Shown piece after piece: positions 18,749 through 27,504 of a DNA stretch of 64,000 nucleotides (the stretch's first letter is position 1; each line of letters begins with the position of its first letter). The stretch is taken from assembly GCF_000935355.1 (NCBI RefSeq), contig NZ_JXZC01000010.1:62001-126000 (forward strand), read 5' to 3'. The notes under the pieces are model-generated. The model searched no databases. It had not been told where the DNA came from and saw only the letters and a list, made by a program, of their open reading frames with translations. A program made the position numbers and the translations under genes. This stretch comes from Rossellomorea aquimaris (lineage in GTDB: Bacteria > Bacillota > Bacilli > Bacillales > Bacillaceae_B).

Positions 18749-19190
18749 TGGTGTTCCTTTTAACCTGTTTTTTATTTTCATGAATATATGATATGACCTT
18801 ATTAATATCTTTCGTATAATATAAAACCTGGTTGATATCGTACATTACTTTATGTTCAACGATAAGGTACTCATCAGGATGGATGTTGTTAAAGAACTTT
18901 TTCCACTTGTTCCTCTTCTCCATCTTTTTTGTTTCTTCATCTAATTTTACAGAGTCAAAATTGTAGACGGCGTAACTTGGTACTTCTATATTAGTGTCCG
19001 GGAATCTATTCTGTAACTCCTCTATCATTTCTTTTTGAGGTTCAATCTCTGTCACTACCACAACATTTTCTTCTGTTGCATCCAAGATCTTGTTTGATTG
19101 ATAGTCATATTCTTCATCACTCATTTCTTTTTCTGTGAAAATGGCGATACAAAAACGATTTTCCTTTGTCTCTTTCTTTTTTAAGAACAT
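18732..19190 (-). CDS. Orphan soluble protein in the LXG island
   Basis: 152 aa from the ATG at 19190 (MFLKKKETKENRFCIAIFTE), which has a GGAGG ribosome site 10 nt upstream; in-frame ATGs at 19199 and 19214 have poorer spacing or overlap that site. The protein is hydrophilic, alpha/beta-looking, with acidic and Lys-rich stretches, and has no signal peptide or TM segment. I do not recognise it. It is coupled to six-TM copy 2, and a decayed relative precedes six-TM copy 3, so the pair seems to be a unit. A role as soluble immunity partner, chaperone or regulator is possible; none is shown. Confidence 0.65.
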   Translation of the reverse strand: MFLKKKETKENRFCIAIFTEKEMSDEEYDYQSNKILDATEENVVVVTEIEPQKEMIEELQNRFPDTNIEVPSYAVYNFDSVKLDEETKKMEKRNKWKKFFNNIHPDEYLIVEHKVMYDINQVLYYTKDINKVISYIHENKKQVKRNTNEKTL

Positions 19191-19229
19191 GGTAGTCATC
19201 CCTCCAAATATCACAATCTACAATCCAAA

Positions 19230-19937
19230 TTAACCATTTTTTCTAAGTCTTTTTGGCACACCAAATTGAGGATATACTTTTTTTACTATATGTTCATTTT
19301 TCCGGATAAAATAGTATCGGTGCAGCGACGTTGAAAAAAAAGCGGTCAGTAATGACAATATTGCTACCCCTGTAATAATAATAATGATAAAAATAGATTC
19401 CGTCATGAAAGAAGAAATGAGGATTTGAGCTACTACATACCCTATGCTTGAAGCGGTTAAAATTGGTGATAGTTTCATCTTAATACCATTCTTTTGCAGT
19501 TTCGCATAGGAACCGGAATACAGCATTTTGTGATTAAATATTTGAAAGGATACTAACAATCCCAGCACCAATACCAGACCTGCAATAAAAGGAACCCTGC
19601 TATCAACACCAATATTCACATACAAAAATTTTTGTATGACTAAAAAATATATATAGGTATTCACCACTCCGTATACGCCAAAAAACAGGTGATAAGATTT
19701 CTCAAATTTATAGGGTTCCACTACATACAGTATTGCCCAGATATGTAATAAGCCCACCGGAATGATTGCCGGCCAGAAAAAAGCAAACGAGAAGGGTTCC
19801 CCCAATATAGGAAGTAACCCTATGATATCTAAAAAAAAGATGAAAAAAGCAATGATATTTCTTCTATTATCCAATGGTCTTTGTAAGTTCAGATAAGATA
19901 ATGTTATTGGGTCTATATCTCGATGTTTGTTCAACAC
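19230..19937 (-). CDS. Six-TM membrane protein, candidate LXG-toxin immunity (copy 1)
   Basis: 235 aa membrane protein with about six TM helices, encoded just downstream of the LXG gene, the usual place of the cognate immunity gene. Motifs shared with copies 2 and 3: EPYKFEKSYHLFFGVYG, MLYSGSYAKLQKNG and the tail KVYPQFGVPKRLRKNG. The start is ambiguous (GTG 19943, GTG 19937 or TTG 19934). GTG 19943 overlaps the AGAGG ribosome site, so I chose 19937. Being next to the toxin gene, this is the best candidate for its immunity protein; the role is inferred from context and not from a known family. Confidence 0.72.
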   Translation of the reverse strand: MLNKHRDIDPITLSYLNLQRPLDNRRNIIAFFIFFLDIIGLLPILGEPFSFAFFWPAIIPVGLLHIWAILYVVEPYKFEKSYHLFFGVYGVVNTYIYFLVIQKFLYVNIGVDSRVPFIAGLVLVLGLLVSFQIFNHKMLYSGSYAKLQKNGIKMKLSPILTASSIGYVVAQILISSFMTESIFIIIIITGVAILSLLTAFFSTSLHRYYFIRKNEHIVKKVYPQFGVPKRLRKNG

Positions 19938-19955
19938 TGCCACCTCTTATAATTT

Positions 19956-21398
19956 TTAACTAAACCATGAGCCGACTTTATCAATAAGCCCTGTTGTACC
20001 TTTCTTAATTGCATCTCCAATTGAATCACTCTCGCCATCACCATCAACATCCATAAGCTTTAAATCACTTAATAATGTGGTAACCACTATCCCTCCTACA
20101 GCTCCTGCAACTGCACCTACCGCTACACCAACAGGACCACCTAATGTTCCTGCATAGGCCCCTGCCTGTGCTCCTGCATAGGCGGCACCCCAAATGGATG
20201 CTCCTGCCACCACGACATCTCCCGTTACATTTCCAGCAATCTCACTCCCGGACTGTTTATGCTGCACCCCGTGGACGATATCACCAACAACAGTTGTTCC
20301 CACGCCTATGTAACCAATTTTGTTTCCAGCCCACTTAAAGGACTCTTTGACACTGGTCATGGGATCCACTAGTTTATAGAGCTTTGTATAGTTTGTCGCA
20401 TTCGTACCTGAATATCTTTTTCTATTAATTTTGTATAGTTCCGGCTTATCTACCTTTAACCTCACTCTATCCTTACCTTGTGCTGTAGTATAACTGCTTT
20501 TCGTCACACCAAAACCTTTTCGGGCAAGATTCACACCCTTCGCAGCCCCATACCCTGCAGCAGTCGCAATACCCAAATTCGTCGCCGCATTAATCGGCTG
20601 CTCCCGCCACTGATCAAAATTGACTCCCAACGTCGGTGTCGGGTCCCATTCAGGCTGCAGTCCATTCACGGTATCTGCCGCTTCCACGCCGTTTTCGACA
20701 AAACGGGGATTGTTGGTCAGCTCGAAATAAGGGTTTGTCGACCCGCTCTCGTACTCATATTGAGGGTTGTAACAGCTGTTGGGCTGATAGGTATCAATTG
20801 AGATTTTCCCGTTGGAGAAGAGACCTTGAATTTGATGAATGTATTGGTTCATCGTGTGGACATCCTGTTGAATTGGCTCTAGCTTAGCAGACTGACTTTG
20901 ATCAAACTGGTGGAGCTTTTCGACGGTTTGATCTTTTTGCCGCTTCGCAACGTGAACCTGTTGAAGGAAAGAATCGTCCTGTATTCTTGGTAATGAGACG
21001 ATATCCTGAACACTTTGAATCGTTTCATTGGACTCACTTGTTAAGTCCATGACAACATCCCTGCCCCGATTTAATCCATTTTCCACATCGTGCTGCAAAA
21101 AGTTTTCCTGTATATATCCATTTTGGGCTGGCTCCAACCCTTGTAGTTCATTTTTAATGGCTTTCAGTGTCGATTCATATGTCGTCACCATTTGCTGATA
21201 GAACTCCAGGAAGGATTGATGGGAATCCTGGTAGAAAGCCCGTATCGACTGCCCCGCTTTTCCTTTAAAAGAGGCATCTTGAGAAATAAAGTCATTTATG
21301 GCTGATTCGATTTCAATCATCTGTTCTTTTTGCTGATTTACCTTTCGAAGGACTTGTTCTAATCCTGACTCCAGAGACATGACATCCAGTGTTTTCAT
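19956..21398 (-). CDS. LXG-domain T7SS effector with glycine-zipper-like C-terminus
   Basis: 480 aa. The N-terminal ~200 residues are an LXG domain (MKTLDVMSLESGLEQVL with the LxG motif, then long amphipathic helices with a FKGKAGQSIRAFY segment), which targets toxins to T7SSb. The C-terminus has no nuclease, NADase or lipase motif. It is dominated by GASIWGAAYAGAQAGAYAG and GGPVGVAVGAVAGAVGG (about 395-440), a glycine-zipper pattern able to form membrane helices, as in the membrane-active LXG toxins TspA and TelE. A DxDxDG-like segment (DVDGDGESD, near 455) follows. Genes upstream are LXG-associated helical proteins; six-TM proteins follow. Most likely a membrane-depolarising antibacterial toxin (inference). 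Confidence 0.8.
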   Translation of the reverse strand: MKTLDVMSLESGLEQVLRKVNQQKEQMIEIESAINDFISQDASFKGKAGQSIRAFYQDSHQSFLEFYQQMVTTYESTLKAIKNELQGLEPAQNGYIQENFLQHDVENGLNRGRDVVMDLTSESNETIQSVQDIVSLPRIQDDSFLQQVHVAKRQKDQTVEKLHQFDQSQSAKLEPIQQDVHTMNQYIHQIQGLFSNGKISIDTYQPNSCYNPQYEYESGSTNPYFELTNNPRFVENGVEAADTVNGLQPEWDPTPTLGVNFDQWREQPINAATNLGIATAAGYGAAKGVNLARKGFGVTKSSYTTAQGKDRVRLKVDKPELYKINRKRYSGTNATNYTKLYKLVDPMTSVKESFKWAGNKIGYIGVGTTVVGDIVHGVQHKQSGSEIAGNVTGDVVVAGASIWGAAYAGAQAGAYAGTLGGPVGVAVGAVAGAVGGIVVTTLLSDLKLMDVDGDGESDSIGDAIKKGTTGLIDKVGSWFS

Positions 21399-21412
21399 CC
21401 CGATTTCTCTCC

Positions 21413-21691
21413 TTACCTGGCTTTGATATGTGAAGACAGTTCCTGGTCGGCATCCGCCATATCCTGGACAGCCTGTCGTGTCAATCCTTCATTTCTGATA
21501 AGCAGTTCTTTATAACTCTGTACCATTTGTTCCATGCTCTGGTTCAACTCGTTCAATTTTGTTACCACTTCCAAGTGATTTTCAAGACCAATGTTACTAG
21601 GTACATCTGGTTGAAGAGACTCTGCAGTGGATTTCATCTTTGAAAGATGATGGTCTATCTCACCTTGTACTACCCTGATTTCATTACCCAT
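21413..21691 (-). CDS. LXG-associated helical protein, YwqI/DUF5344-like
   Basis: 92 aa, all-helical, no TM segment or Cys (MGNEIRVVQGEIDHHLSKMK, ending DADQELSSHIKAR). It resembles the YwqI-type small proteins that pair with LXG toxins, form a complex with the LXG domain and help present it to the secretion machine. It lies 14 bp upstream of the LXG gene and 34 bp downstream of the YwqH-like gene, the usual trio order. The ribosome site is GGGAGGTAG. Confidence 0.8.
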   Translation of the reverse strand: MGNEIRVVQGEIDHHLSKMKSTAESLQPDVPSNIGLENHLEVVTKLNELNQSMEQMVQSYKELLIRNEGLTRQAVQDMADADQELSSHIKAR

Positions 21692-21725
21692 ACAAGCTAC
21701 CTCCCGCTCTATTTAATGCATTAAT

Positions 21726-22076
21726 CTATTCAGCTTTTGCTTCTGCCTCAGATTCCAATCTGTGAATGGTATGTTCAATCGCCTGGATTTCACTTCGTAT
21801 GGTCTGCATCTTACTGCTCAGCATAGAGAACACTTCACTGAACTGGTTATTTTCAATATCTGTAAAGTAATGAAGCATTCCTTCAAGTCTTATTTCATCA
21901 AATGTATTTGCAAGTGTACCTTGCCAGGTGAATGCTGATAATTCAGGATTAGTGATGGATTCACGATAACTTGCAAATTCCTGTTTGTTCCCTTGAAGTT
22001 TGCTTTGACATTCCTGAAGTCTTTGAAGGTGTTCACGTTTTTCCCTCAACACCCCGTAGTAATAAAATAAAGACAA
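21726..22076 (-). CDS. LXG-associated helical protein, YwqH/DUF5082-like
   Basis: 116 aa helical protein (MSLFYYYGVLREKREHLQRL, with ELSAFTWQGTLANTFDEIR in the middle). The W-x-G in TWQGT and flanking helices give it the look of a WXG100-like hairpin, as noted for YwqH-type LXG partners. It is the first gene of the leftward LXG operon, with an AGGTGAAGG ribosome site. Probably binds the LXG domain together with the following 92-aa protein as a targeting complex; that role is known for the family and inferred here. Confidence 0.8.
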   Translation of the reverse strand: MSLFYYYGVLREKREHLQRLQECQSKLQGNKQEFASYRESITNPELSAFTWQGTLANTFDEIRLEGMLHYFTDIENNQFSEVFSMLSSKMQTIRSEIQAIEHTIHRLESEAEAKAE

Positions 22077-22560
22077 GAACCTTCACCTCACTTGAGCTCT
22101 AATACTCTGATTTATAAAATTTTTCCAATCTTTTTAACTATAACACGGATGAAATTGTGTCAGAATGATAGAATCTGTTTATTTTTAACGGGTGGTAAGT
22201 GATTCCTATTACCTATTTCATTTATTTGCTTCAATTTCCTTTGATCAATGAATAATATGAACTACTTGTTAAGTAGCACATTTTCTGTAAAATGAAACCT
22301 GTTTGTTAGTAATTATTTTCCAACAGGTGTACATTCTTAGCGGGCAATGGAAGATCCTTTATAACGGGGCTTTCTTCATGAAACCTTTACAAAAGAAGAA
22401 AGAAATTTTTTTACTATCCGTGATAATCTCCTTACTTTAAAACTATATTGTGTTAATGGATATTGCTTTTCATTGGCTTGGTTGGAAGTTTTGCAGGGAA
22501 GACATGGTTTATTCAGCTTGAATGCCGGACCACTCAATTCAATACGAATGGAGGATTCGC
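22077..22560. other. Intergenic region between divergent genes
   Basis: About 480 bp, A+T-rich, separating the leftward LXG operon from the rightward orphan gene. It should hold both promoters. I see no clear operator, inverted repeat or small gene in it. Confidence 0.5.
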
Positions 22561-23052
22561 ATGGTAAATTTTAATTCTTTCTACGGTACCATCACCATGA
22601 TCAGTGATTTCGCGACAGGACAAAATGGTGAAGGGGAAGGCTGCTATAAATTAATATCTGTTGATGACGGATCTGGTGGTTCGGTGAATTTTGTGGTGTC
22701 ACCAACCACCTACTTTGTGGACCATAGAATGGTGGCCGTAGGGGACAGGGTAACCGGATATTATGACGGAAATGCGCCTGTTCCCCTTATTTATCCACCC
22801 CAATACCGCGCTCTTGTCATGGTAAAAGAGAACCCTTCACAAAATGTGAAGGTAGACTATTTCAACTCACAGTTGGAGAGCAGCGATGGCATGCTAAGAT
22901 TAAATCTATCCCCCTACACTCAAATTGTACTGACCAACGGACAATCTTTTTCAATGTATCCTGGCAACCGGAATCTAATTGTAATTTTTGGGCCCAGCAC
23001 GATGAGTATACCTGCTCAAACCACACCTTATAGAATCATTGTGTGGTGTTAG
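22561..23052 (+). CDS. Hypothetical protein of 163 aa
   Basis: I chose the ATG at 22561 (MVNFNSFYGTITMISDFATG), preceded by GGAGG with a 7-nt spacing; an upstream in-frame ATG at 22522 has no ribosome site. The protein is beta-rich with many Gly, Pro, Tyr and Val, has no signal peptide or TM segment, and contains a tandem-like organisation: residues ~1-80 (YGTITMISDF ... VGDRVTGYYDG) and ~95-163 (FNSQLESSDG ... YRIIVWC) both look like an OB- or beta-barrel-type unit. I do not recognise the function. It is monocistronic and followed by about 200 bp without a clear terminator. Confidence 0.7.
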   Translation: MVNFNSFYGTITMISDFATGQNGEGEGCYKLISVDDGSGGSVNFVVSPTTYFVDHRMVAVGDRVTGYYDGNAPVPLIYPPQYRALVMVKENPSQNVKVDYFNSQLESSDGMLRLNLSPYTQIVLTNGQSFSMYPGNRNLIVIFGPSTMSIPAQTTPYRIIVWC

Positions 23053-23260
23053 TGAAGGATTTTCGAAAGCTTGCTTATCTTTGCGCGGAATCTTCATTGA
23101 TTTCGCGCTTTGTTTATAGAACCGCACAATCGTTTAGGTTATGACAACACTACCTATCTTTTAACTATTAAATGTGCGAGAAAACCAGTAGGTATGTCCA
23201 CTCCTTATTGATTTCATTACATATGATGGTAATAAAATCATATAGAAAGGAGTAAGACAT

Positions 23261-24778
23261 TTGAAATTAACAGAGTATTTTTCAACGTGGCTACGCCGAA
23301 TGAAGGCCTTTATCCTTCGTGTAAGGGCATCATTATTCTATAAACTACTGCCCGTACGGAGCCACCCCAATAATGGAGACGAGGTAAAATATCCTGAGAA
23401 AATAGCCAACTTTTCAAAAGGGCTGCCACATAATGAACTCGGGGAAGTAGATGTTGGTGCTTATGACAAATATCTTCAGATACTGAAGTCTGGCGCCCCC
23501 GATGATTTTGAAAATCTTCCACTTGCTGGCGAAAGGAAGCTGGTTGACCCCCAAGCTGCATATGCATTCGAAATGGTCGGTCCGGACAGTCACCAATTGG
23601 TCATACCGCCGGCTCCGTCCTTCAGTAGTCCAGAAATTGCTGCTGAAATGGTGGAGCTTTATTGGCAAGCCCTTACACGGGATATCCCTTTCAGCGAATA
23701 TGACGAGAATCCCTTAACGATTGCAGCTGCGAATGAGCTATCTACCTTATCCGATTTTCGAGGTCCTAAAGTCGATGGTAAAGTCACCACTGGGACATTA
23801 TTCCGGGACAATCTCCCGGGAGCATTGACCGGGCCGTATATTTCACAATTTCTTTGGAAAGATATCCCTTATGTGGGGACAACCATTACGCAACGCTATC
23901 AAACAACTAAGGCAGGGAAAGACTTTTTAACCGACTACGATGATTGGCTTGCCAGTCAGAATGGTTCCATACCATCAGGTCCGGATTATGATCCTACCCC
24001 TCGGTATATTCGGAATGCCCGGGATATGGCCGAATTCGTTCATAAGGACCTCTCCATTGAAAGTGGATTCGGCGCTTGTTTGATCCTGCTTGGTTATGGG
24101 ACTGCTGCATGGGATAAGAATAATCCTTATCTCGATTCTGACACACAGATCGGTTTTTCCACCTTTGGAATTCCACATATATTGGATTTTGTGACAAGAG
24201 CAGCCCGTCCGGGTCTAGAAGCAGCCTGGTACCAAAAATGGCTGGTCCATCGACGGCTTCGACCTGAGGAATTCGGTGGTCGTATCCACAACATGCTGAT
24301 TGGTAAAGCCGATTATCCTATTCATCCCGATGTCCTCAACTCAAAGGCAGTAAGAAAAACCTATAAAAAATACGGCTCCTATCTGTTACCTCAGGCTTAC
24401 CCAGAGGGTTGTCCCACACACCCGTCCTATCCCGCAGGCCATGCTACATTTGTGGGGGCCATGGTGACGATGCTAAAGGCATTGTTCGACGAATCATTCG
24501 TCATTCCTGATCCTGTCGTAGCCACAAGCGACGGCCTGTCCCTGGATCGATATGAAGGACCACCACTCACAGTCGGGGGTGAATTGAACAAACTTGCCTA
24601 TAATATTGCGAATGGACGGGATGCGGCAGGTGTTCACTATCGTGCCAGCGGCATCAATGGGTTCCAACTTGGAGAATCGATAGCCATTGGAATCCTTCGT
24701 GATTACAAGGCCACTTATAATGAGAAGTTCGAGGGATTCACCCTCACAAAATTTGACGGTACCACGATTAAAATCTAA
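23261..24778 (+). CDS. Vanadium-dependent haloperoxidase family protein
   Basis: 505 aa PAP2/vanadate-binding superfamily enzyme. Vanadate-site motifs are visible in order: KWLVHRRLRPEEFGG (Lys and Arg ligands, near 325), HPSYPAGHATF (the acid-base His in the GH pair, near 390) and GRDAAGVHYR (Arg and the His that binds vanadate, near 455). Such enzymes oxidise halides with H2O2 to hypohalous acid; whether this one is a bromo-, iodo- or non-haloperoxidase cannot be told. No obvious Sec signal is seen, although residues 5-30 are basic and amphipathic. The start is a TTG with an AAAGGAG site 8 nt upstream. Monocistronic, ending in a terminator shared with mqo. Confidence 0.85.
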   Translation: MKLTEYFSTWLRRMKAFILRVRASLFYKLLPVRSHPNNGDEVKYPEKIANFSKGLPHNELGEVDVGAYDKYLQILKSGAPDDFENLPLAGERKLVDPQAAYAFEMVGPDSHQLVIPPAPSFSSPEIAAEMVELYWQALTRDIPFSEYDENPLTIAAANELSTLSDFRGPKVDGKVTTGTLFRDNLPGALTGPYISQFLWKDIPYVGTTITQRYQTTKAGKDFLTDYDDWLASQNGSIPSGPDYDPTPRYIRNARDMAEFVHKDLSIESGFGACLILLGYGTAAWDKNNPYLDSDTQIGFSTFGIPHILDFVTRAARPGLEAAWYQKWLVHRRLRPEEFGGRIHNMLIGKADYPIHPDVLNSKAVRKTYKKYGSYLLPQAYPEGCPTHPSYPAGHATFVGAMVTMLKALFDESFVIPDPVVATSDGLSLDRYEGPPLTVGGELNKLAYNIANGRDAAGVHYRASGINGFQLGESIAIGILRDYKATYNEKFEGFTLTKFDGTTIKI

Positions 24779-24789
24779 TAGAGTACAAT

Positions 24790-24829
24790 AAAAACCCAAG
24801 TCGATACGGAATGCCCGACTTGGGTTTTT
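24790..24829. terminator. Bidirectional terminator between haloperoxidase gene and mqo
   Basis: The stem AAAAACCCAAGTCG / CGACTTGGGTTTTT lies between convergent genes, with A- and T-tracts on both sides so that it can act in both directions. Confidence 0.92.
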
Positions 24830-24854
24830 AACTATTGATCTTATATATGGCCAA

Positions 24855-26357
24855 TCAACTATAAGCTAACTCTTTCTCGCTTAGACCAAGCGTCTCTGCT
24901 GTTGAAGTGTGGATTTCCTTAAACAGCTCCGGATTTTCCACCAATGACACCCCATATGAAGGGATCATTTCTTTTAGTTTCGGTTCCCAATCATTCATAT
25001 GCTGCGGGAAGCATTTTTCAAATAATTCAATCATAACGTGAACGGCAGTGGAAGCTCCCGGGGAAGCACCAAGTAGTGCAGCGACTGAACCATCAGCGGC
25101 ACTGACCACTTCGGTACCGAATTGAAGTGTTCCTTTCCCGCCTGCCTCAGTATCTTTGATGACTTGTACACGTTGACCGGCTACTACGATATCCCAATCC
25201 TCAAGTTTAGCGTTTGGTATGAACTCCCGTAATTCTTCCAAGCGTTTTTCATTAGACAACAAAACTTGCTGGATCAGATATTTGGTCAATGACAACTCTT
25301 TAGCACCTGCCGCGAGCATCGTAAGGACATTATTCGGTTTGACGGAACCGATCAAATCCAAATTTGATCCCGTTTTTAAAAACTTGGGAGAAAATCCGGC
25401 AAACGGTCCAAACAGTAATGATTTTTTGTTATCGATATATCGTGTATCAAGATGCGGAACGGACATTGGAGGAGCCCCCACCTTGGCTTTACCATATACT
25501 TTGGCATGATGCTGCGCCACTACTTCCGGATTGTTACATACCATGAACAATCCGCTTACCGGGAACCCTCCAATATGTTTCGATTCAGGGATACCGGTTT
25601 TTTGCAGTAAAGGAAGACTTCCGCCCCCACCCCCGATAAAGACGAATTTTGCCGTGTGATGTTCGATCTTACCGCTATCGATATTTTGCACCTTGACTTC
25701 CCATGATCCGTCACTGGTACGTTTAAGATCCTTTACACTATGCTTGTAGTTTATCTCGACATTTTGCCGCTTTAAATGGTCAAACATCATTCGTGTTAAA
25801 GCCCCAAAGTTGACGTCCGTCCCAGAATCGATTTTGGTCGCAGCTATCGGTTCATTCGATGTACGGCCCTCCATGATAAGCGGGATCCATTCCTTTAGTT
25901 TTTCGGGGTCTTCGGAAAATTCCATTCCTTGAAACAAAGGGTTACTTGACAGCGCTTCCAATCGTTTTTTCAAAAACTCTACATTTTTTTCTCCTTGTAC
26001 CATACTCATATGAGGTATAGGCATAATAAAGTCTTTCGGATTACCGATCAGATCACGGTTTACAAGATACGACCAAAACTGTCTTGAAAGCTGGAACTGC
26101 TCATTGATTTTAATTGCCTTACTTATATCTACGGATCCGTCAGGTTTCTCTGACGTATAGTTAAGCTCGCACAATGCCGCATGCCCCGTACCAGCATTAT
26201 TCCATTCGTTCGAGCTTTCCTCCCCTGCGTCGGCCAGTTTCTCAAACACTTTCATTTCCCAATCCGGTGCTAACTCTTTCAGCAATGATCCCAAAGTCGC
26301 GCTCATGACTCCGGCACCAATTAAAATAACGTCTGTTTTTTTCTGTATGCTGCTCAT
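24855..26357 (-). CDS. mqo: Malate:quinone oxidoreductase
   Basis: 500 aa FAD-dependent, membrane-associated dehydrogenase that oxidises malate to oxaloacetate and passes electrons to quinone. The N-terminal dinucleotide fold is [15 protein letters not shown] (residues 9-23). The family motifs [19 protein letters not shown] (near 51) and [15 protein letters not shown] (near 240) and a C-terminal [13 protein letters not shown] are present. The length is normal. It is monocistronic, read leftward, with its own promoter in the 294-bp gap before rlmH. Confidence 0.96.
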   Translation of the reverse strand: MSSIQKKTDVILIGAGVMSATLGSLLKELAPDWEMKVFEKLADAGEESSNEWNNAGTGHAALCELNYTSEKPDGSVDISKAIKINEQFQLSRQFWSYLVNRDLIGNPKDFIMPIPHMSMVQGEKNVEFLKKRLEALSSNPLFQGMEFSEDPEKLKEWIPLIMEGRTSNEPIAATKIDSGTDVNFGALTRMMFDHLKRQNVEINYKHSVKDLKRTSDGSWEVKVQNIDSGKIEHHTAKFVFIGGGGGSLPLLQKTGIPESKHIGGFPVSGLFMVCNNPEVVAQHHAKVYGKAKVGAPPMSVPHLDTRYIDNKKSLLFGPFAGFSPKFLKTGSNLDLIGSVKPNNVLTMLAAGAKELSLTKYLIQQVLLSNEKRLEELREFIPNAKLEDWDIVVAGQRVQVIKDTEAGGKGTLQFGTEVVSAADGSVAALLGASPGASTAVHVMIELFEKCFPQHMNDWEPKLKEMIPSYGVSLVENPELFKEIHTSTAETLGLSEKELAYS

Positions 26358-26651
26358 GAAAACCTTCCTTACTCTTTATATTTTCAAAAAAGAGTAAGCG
26401 CTCCTGCTCGGGTCTCACTTAAAGCAAGGCGCCACCCTGGAATTCACCTGTTCAGTTATAACCATACCATAATCTATTATAATGATTTAGGGATTAAAAT
26501 ATCTACCATTATCTGATAATTATATACTATTTAGAGCTTTTAAAAAAGTGAAAAGTCCGTTTTCAACGACGTAGAATCCTGGAGAAAGCAAAAATCGACC
26601 CTATTTTTCAGAAAGGGTCAAGAGTTTGCTCCGTGTTGCTAGTCTGCGATG
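26358..26651. other. Intergenic region between mqo and rlmH
   Basis: 294 bp. The right part holds the rlmH terminator (26591-26619) and the left part must hold the mqo promoter. A GCGCTTAC/GTAAGCGC-like half palindrome near 26394 is too weak to call as a CcpA site. Confidence 0.4.
26591..26619 (-). terminator. Terminator of rlmH
   Basis: On the minus strand, GACCCT and AGGGTC pair around an 11-nt loop and are followed by GATTTTTGC, 33 bp after the rlmH stop codon. Confidence 0.65.
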
Positions 26652-27131
26652 TTACTTGTGATACGGTTCGCCCCGATTAATCCGAAACGCCCGATAAATC
26701 TGCTCCACCAGAATCAATCGCATCAATTGATGGGGGAAAGTCATCTTAGAAAACGATAGTGTTTCATTGGATCTCTTGATGACATCATCACTCAATCCAA
26801 GTGATCCACCAATGACAAATGCCACTTTGCTTTTCCCGTACGTAGCAAGCTTGTCCAGATTATCGGCAAGTTCTTCCGATGAACGCCTTTTCCCTTGGAT
26901 GGCCAGGGCAATGACGTGATGATCAGAGGAGATCTTAGCTAAGATCCGTTCACCTTCTTTATTCTTCACTTGCTCCATTTCAGATTCACTCAATACTTCA
27001 GGGGCTTTTTCGTCGGCAAGCTCCACGATTTCAATCTTTGCATAAGCACCTAAGCGCTTAACATATTCGCCGATTCCTTGCTTTAAATATTTCTCTTTTA
27101 ATTTACCAACCGTTACAATGGTGATATTCAC
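26652..27131 (-). CDS. rlmH: 23S rRNA pseudouridine-1915 N3-methyltransferase RlmH
   Basis: 159 aa SPOUT-family methyltransferase that modifies pseudouridine 1915 in helix 69 of 23S rRNA, as a homodimer. The SAM-binding knot is visible near the C-terminus ([32 protein letters not shown], ending YHK). I chose the GTG at 27131 ([17 protein letters not shown]), which gives the family length and N-terminus; a GTG three codons upstream is the alternative. In B. subtilis the gene (yydA) is also near the origin and next to yyzF and htrC, as here. A DnaA-box-like CTATCCACA overlaps the start region. Confidence 0.95.
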   Translation of the reverse strand: MNITIVTVGKLKEKYLKQGIGEYVKRLGAYAKIEIVELADEKAPEVLSESEMEQVKNKEGERILAKISSDHHVIALAIQGKRRSSEELADNLDKLATYGKSKVAFVIGGSLGLSDDVIKRSNETLSFSKMTFPHQLMRLILVEQIYRAFRINRGEPYHK

Positions 27132-27435
27132 TATCCACACTCACTTTACAAACAATTTACAAACACGTTATCCACAAGCTTTATCCACATATCCACAATA
27201 TCAATCCACATATCGTAGGGGAATATTAGTTCGCCACTATATATATTGCGTTATTCCCACAATATTCACAGGTTGTGGATAACTTCTCATCTTCAGATAG
27301 CTCCGTCAGCTGTGGCGCTACCTCATGCTCATCCACGACAATATCCATAGCTAATTCTACATGCTCTAAGCAGCAGTAAATCATGTTTTTTCCTCCTATA
27401 CTTAATTCAAAATATAGTCTCTAAACTTATCCACA
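27131..27435. promoter_or_regulatory. DnaA-box cluster around the start of rlmH and yyzF
   Basis: Four perfect TTATCCACA boxes lie at 27168-27176, 27181-27189, 27274-27282 (reverse strand) and 27427-27435. Near matches are at 27131-27139 (CTATCCACA) and 27189-27197 (ATATCCACA). Two are directly adjacent and one lies in the yyzF coding sequence. A DnaA-box cluster near this gene (yydA) is known from B. subtilis, where such clusters titrate DnaA close to oriC. Confidence 0.75.
27226..27384 (-). CDS. yyzF: CxxH/CxxC protein, YyzF family
   Basis: 52 aa. A GGAGG site lies 7 nt before the ATG at 27384. The sequence MIYCCLEHVELAMD carries a C-x2-H pair and TTCEYCGNN a C-x2-C pair, the signature of the small putative zinc-binding YyzF family found between rlmH and htrC in Bacillus. 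The acidic middle (VVDEHEVAPQLTELSEDEK) is typical too. The function of the family is unknown. A DnaA box is embedded in the codons for KLSTT. Confidence 0.85.
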   Translation of the reverse strand: MIYCCLEHVELAMDIVVDEHEVAPQLTELSEDEKLSTTCEYCGNNAIYIVAN

Positions 27436-27454
27436 ATCATCATATCATGTAAAG

Positions 27455-27490
27455 AAAAAGCAGGAAAGGGCGCTTGGCCTTCCTGCTTTT
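27455..27490 (-). terminator. Terminator of htrC
   Basis: The stem AAAGCAGGAA / TTCCTGCTTT with a G+C-rich loop is followed on the minus strand by a T-rich stretch. It lies 15 bp after the htrC stop codon. Confidence 0.85.
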
Positions 27491-27504
27491 CGCTAGTCCA
27501 CATT

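Noticed and set aside
24414..24450. Ala in place of Ser before the Gly-His pair of the haloperoxidase as a sign of inactivity
   Set aside because: Ala or Gly at this position occurs in bromoperoxidase-type relatives, so it does not argue for loss of function.
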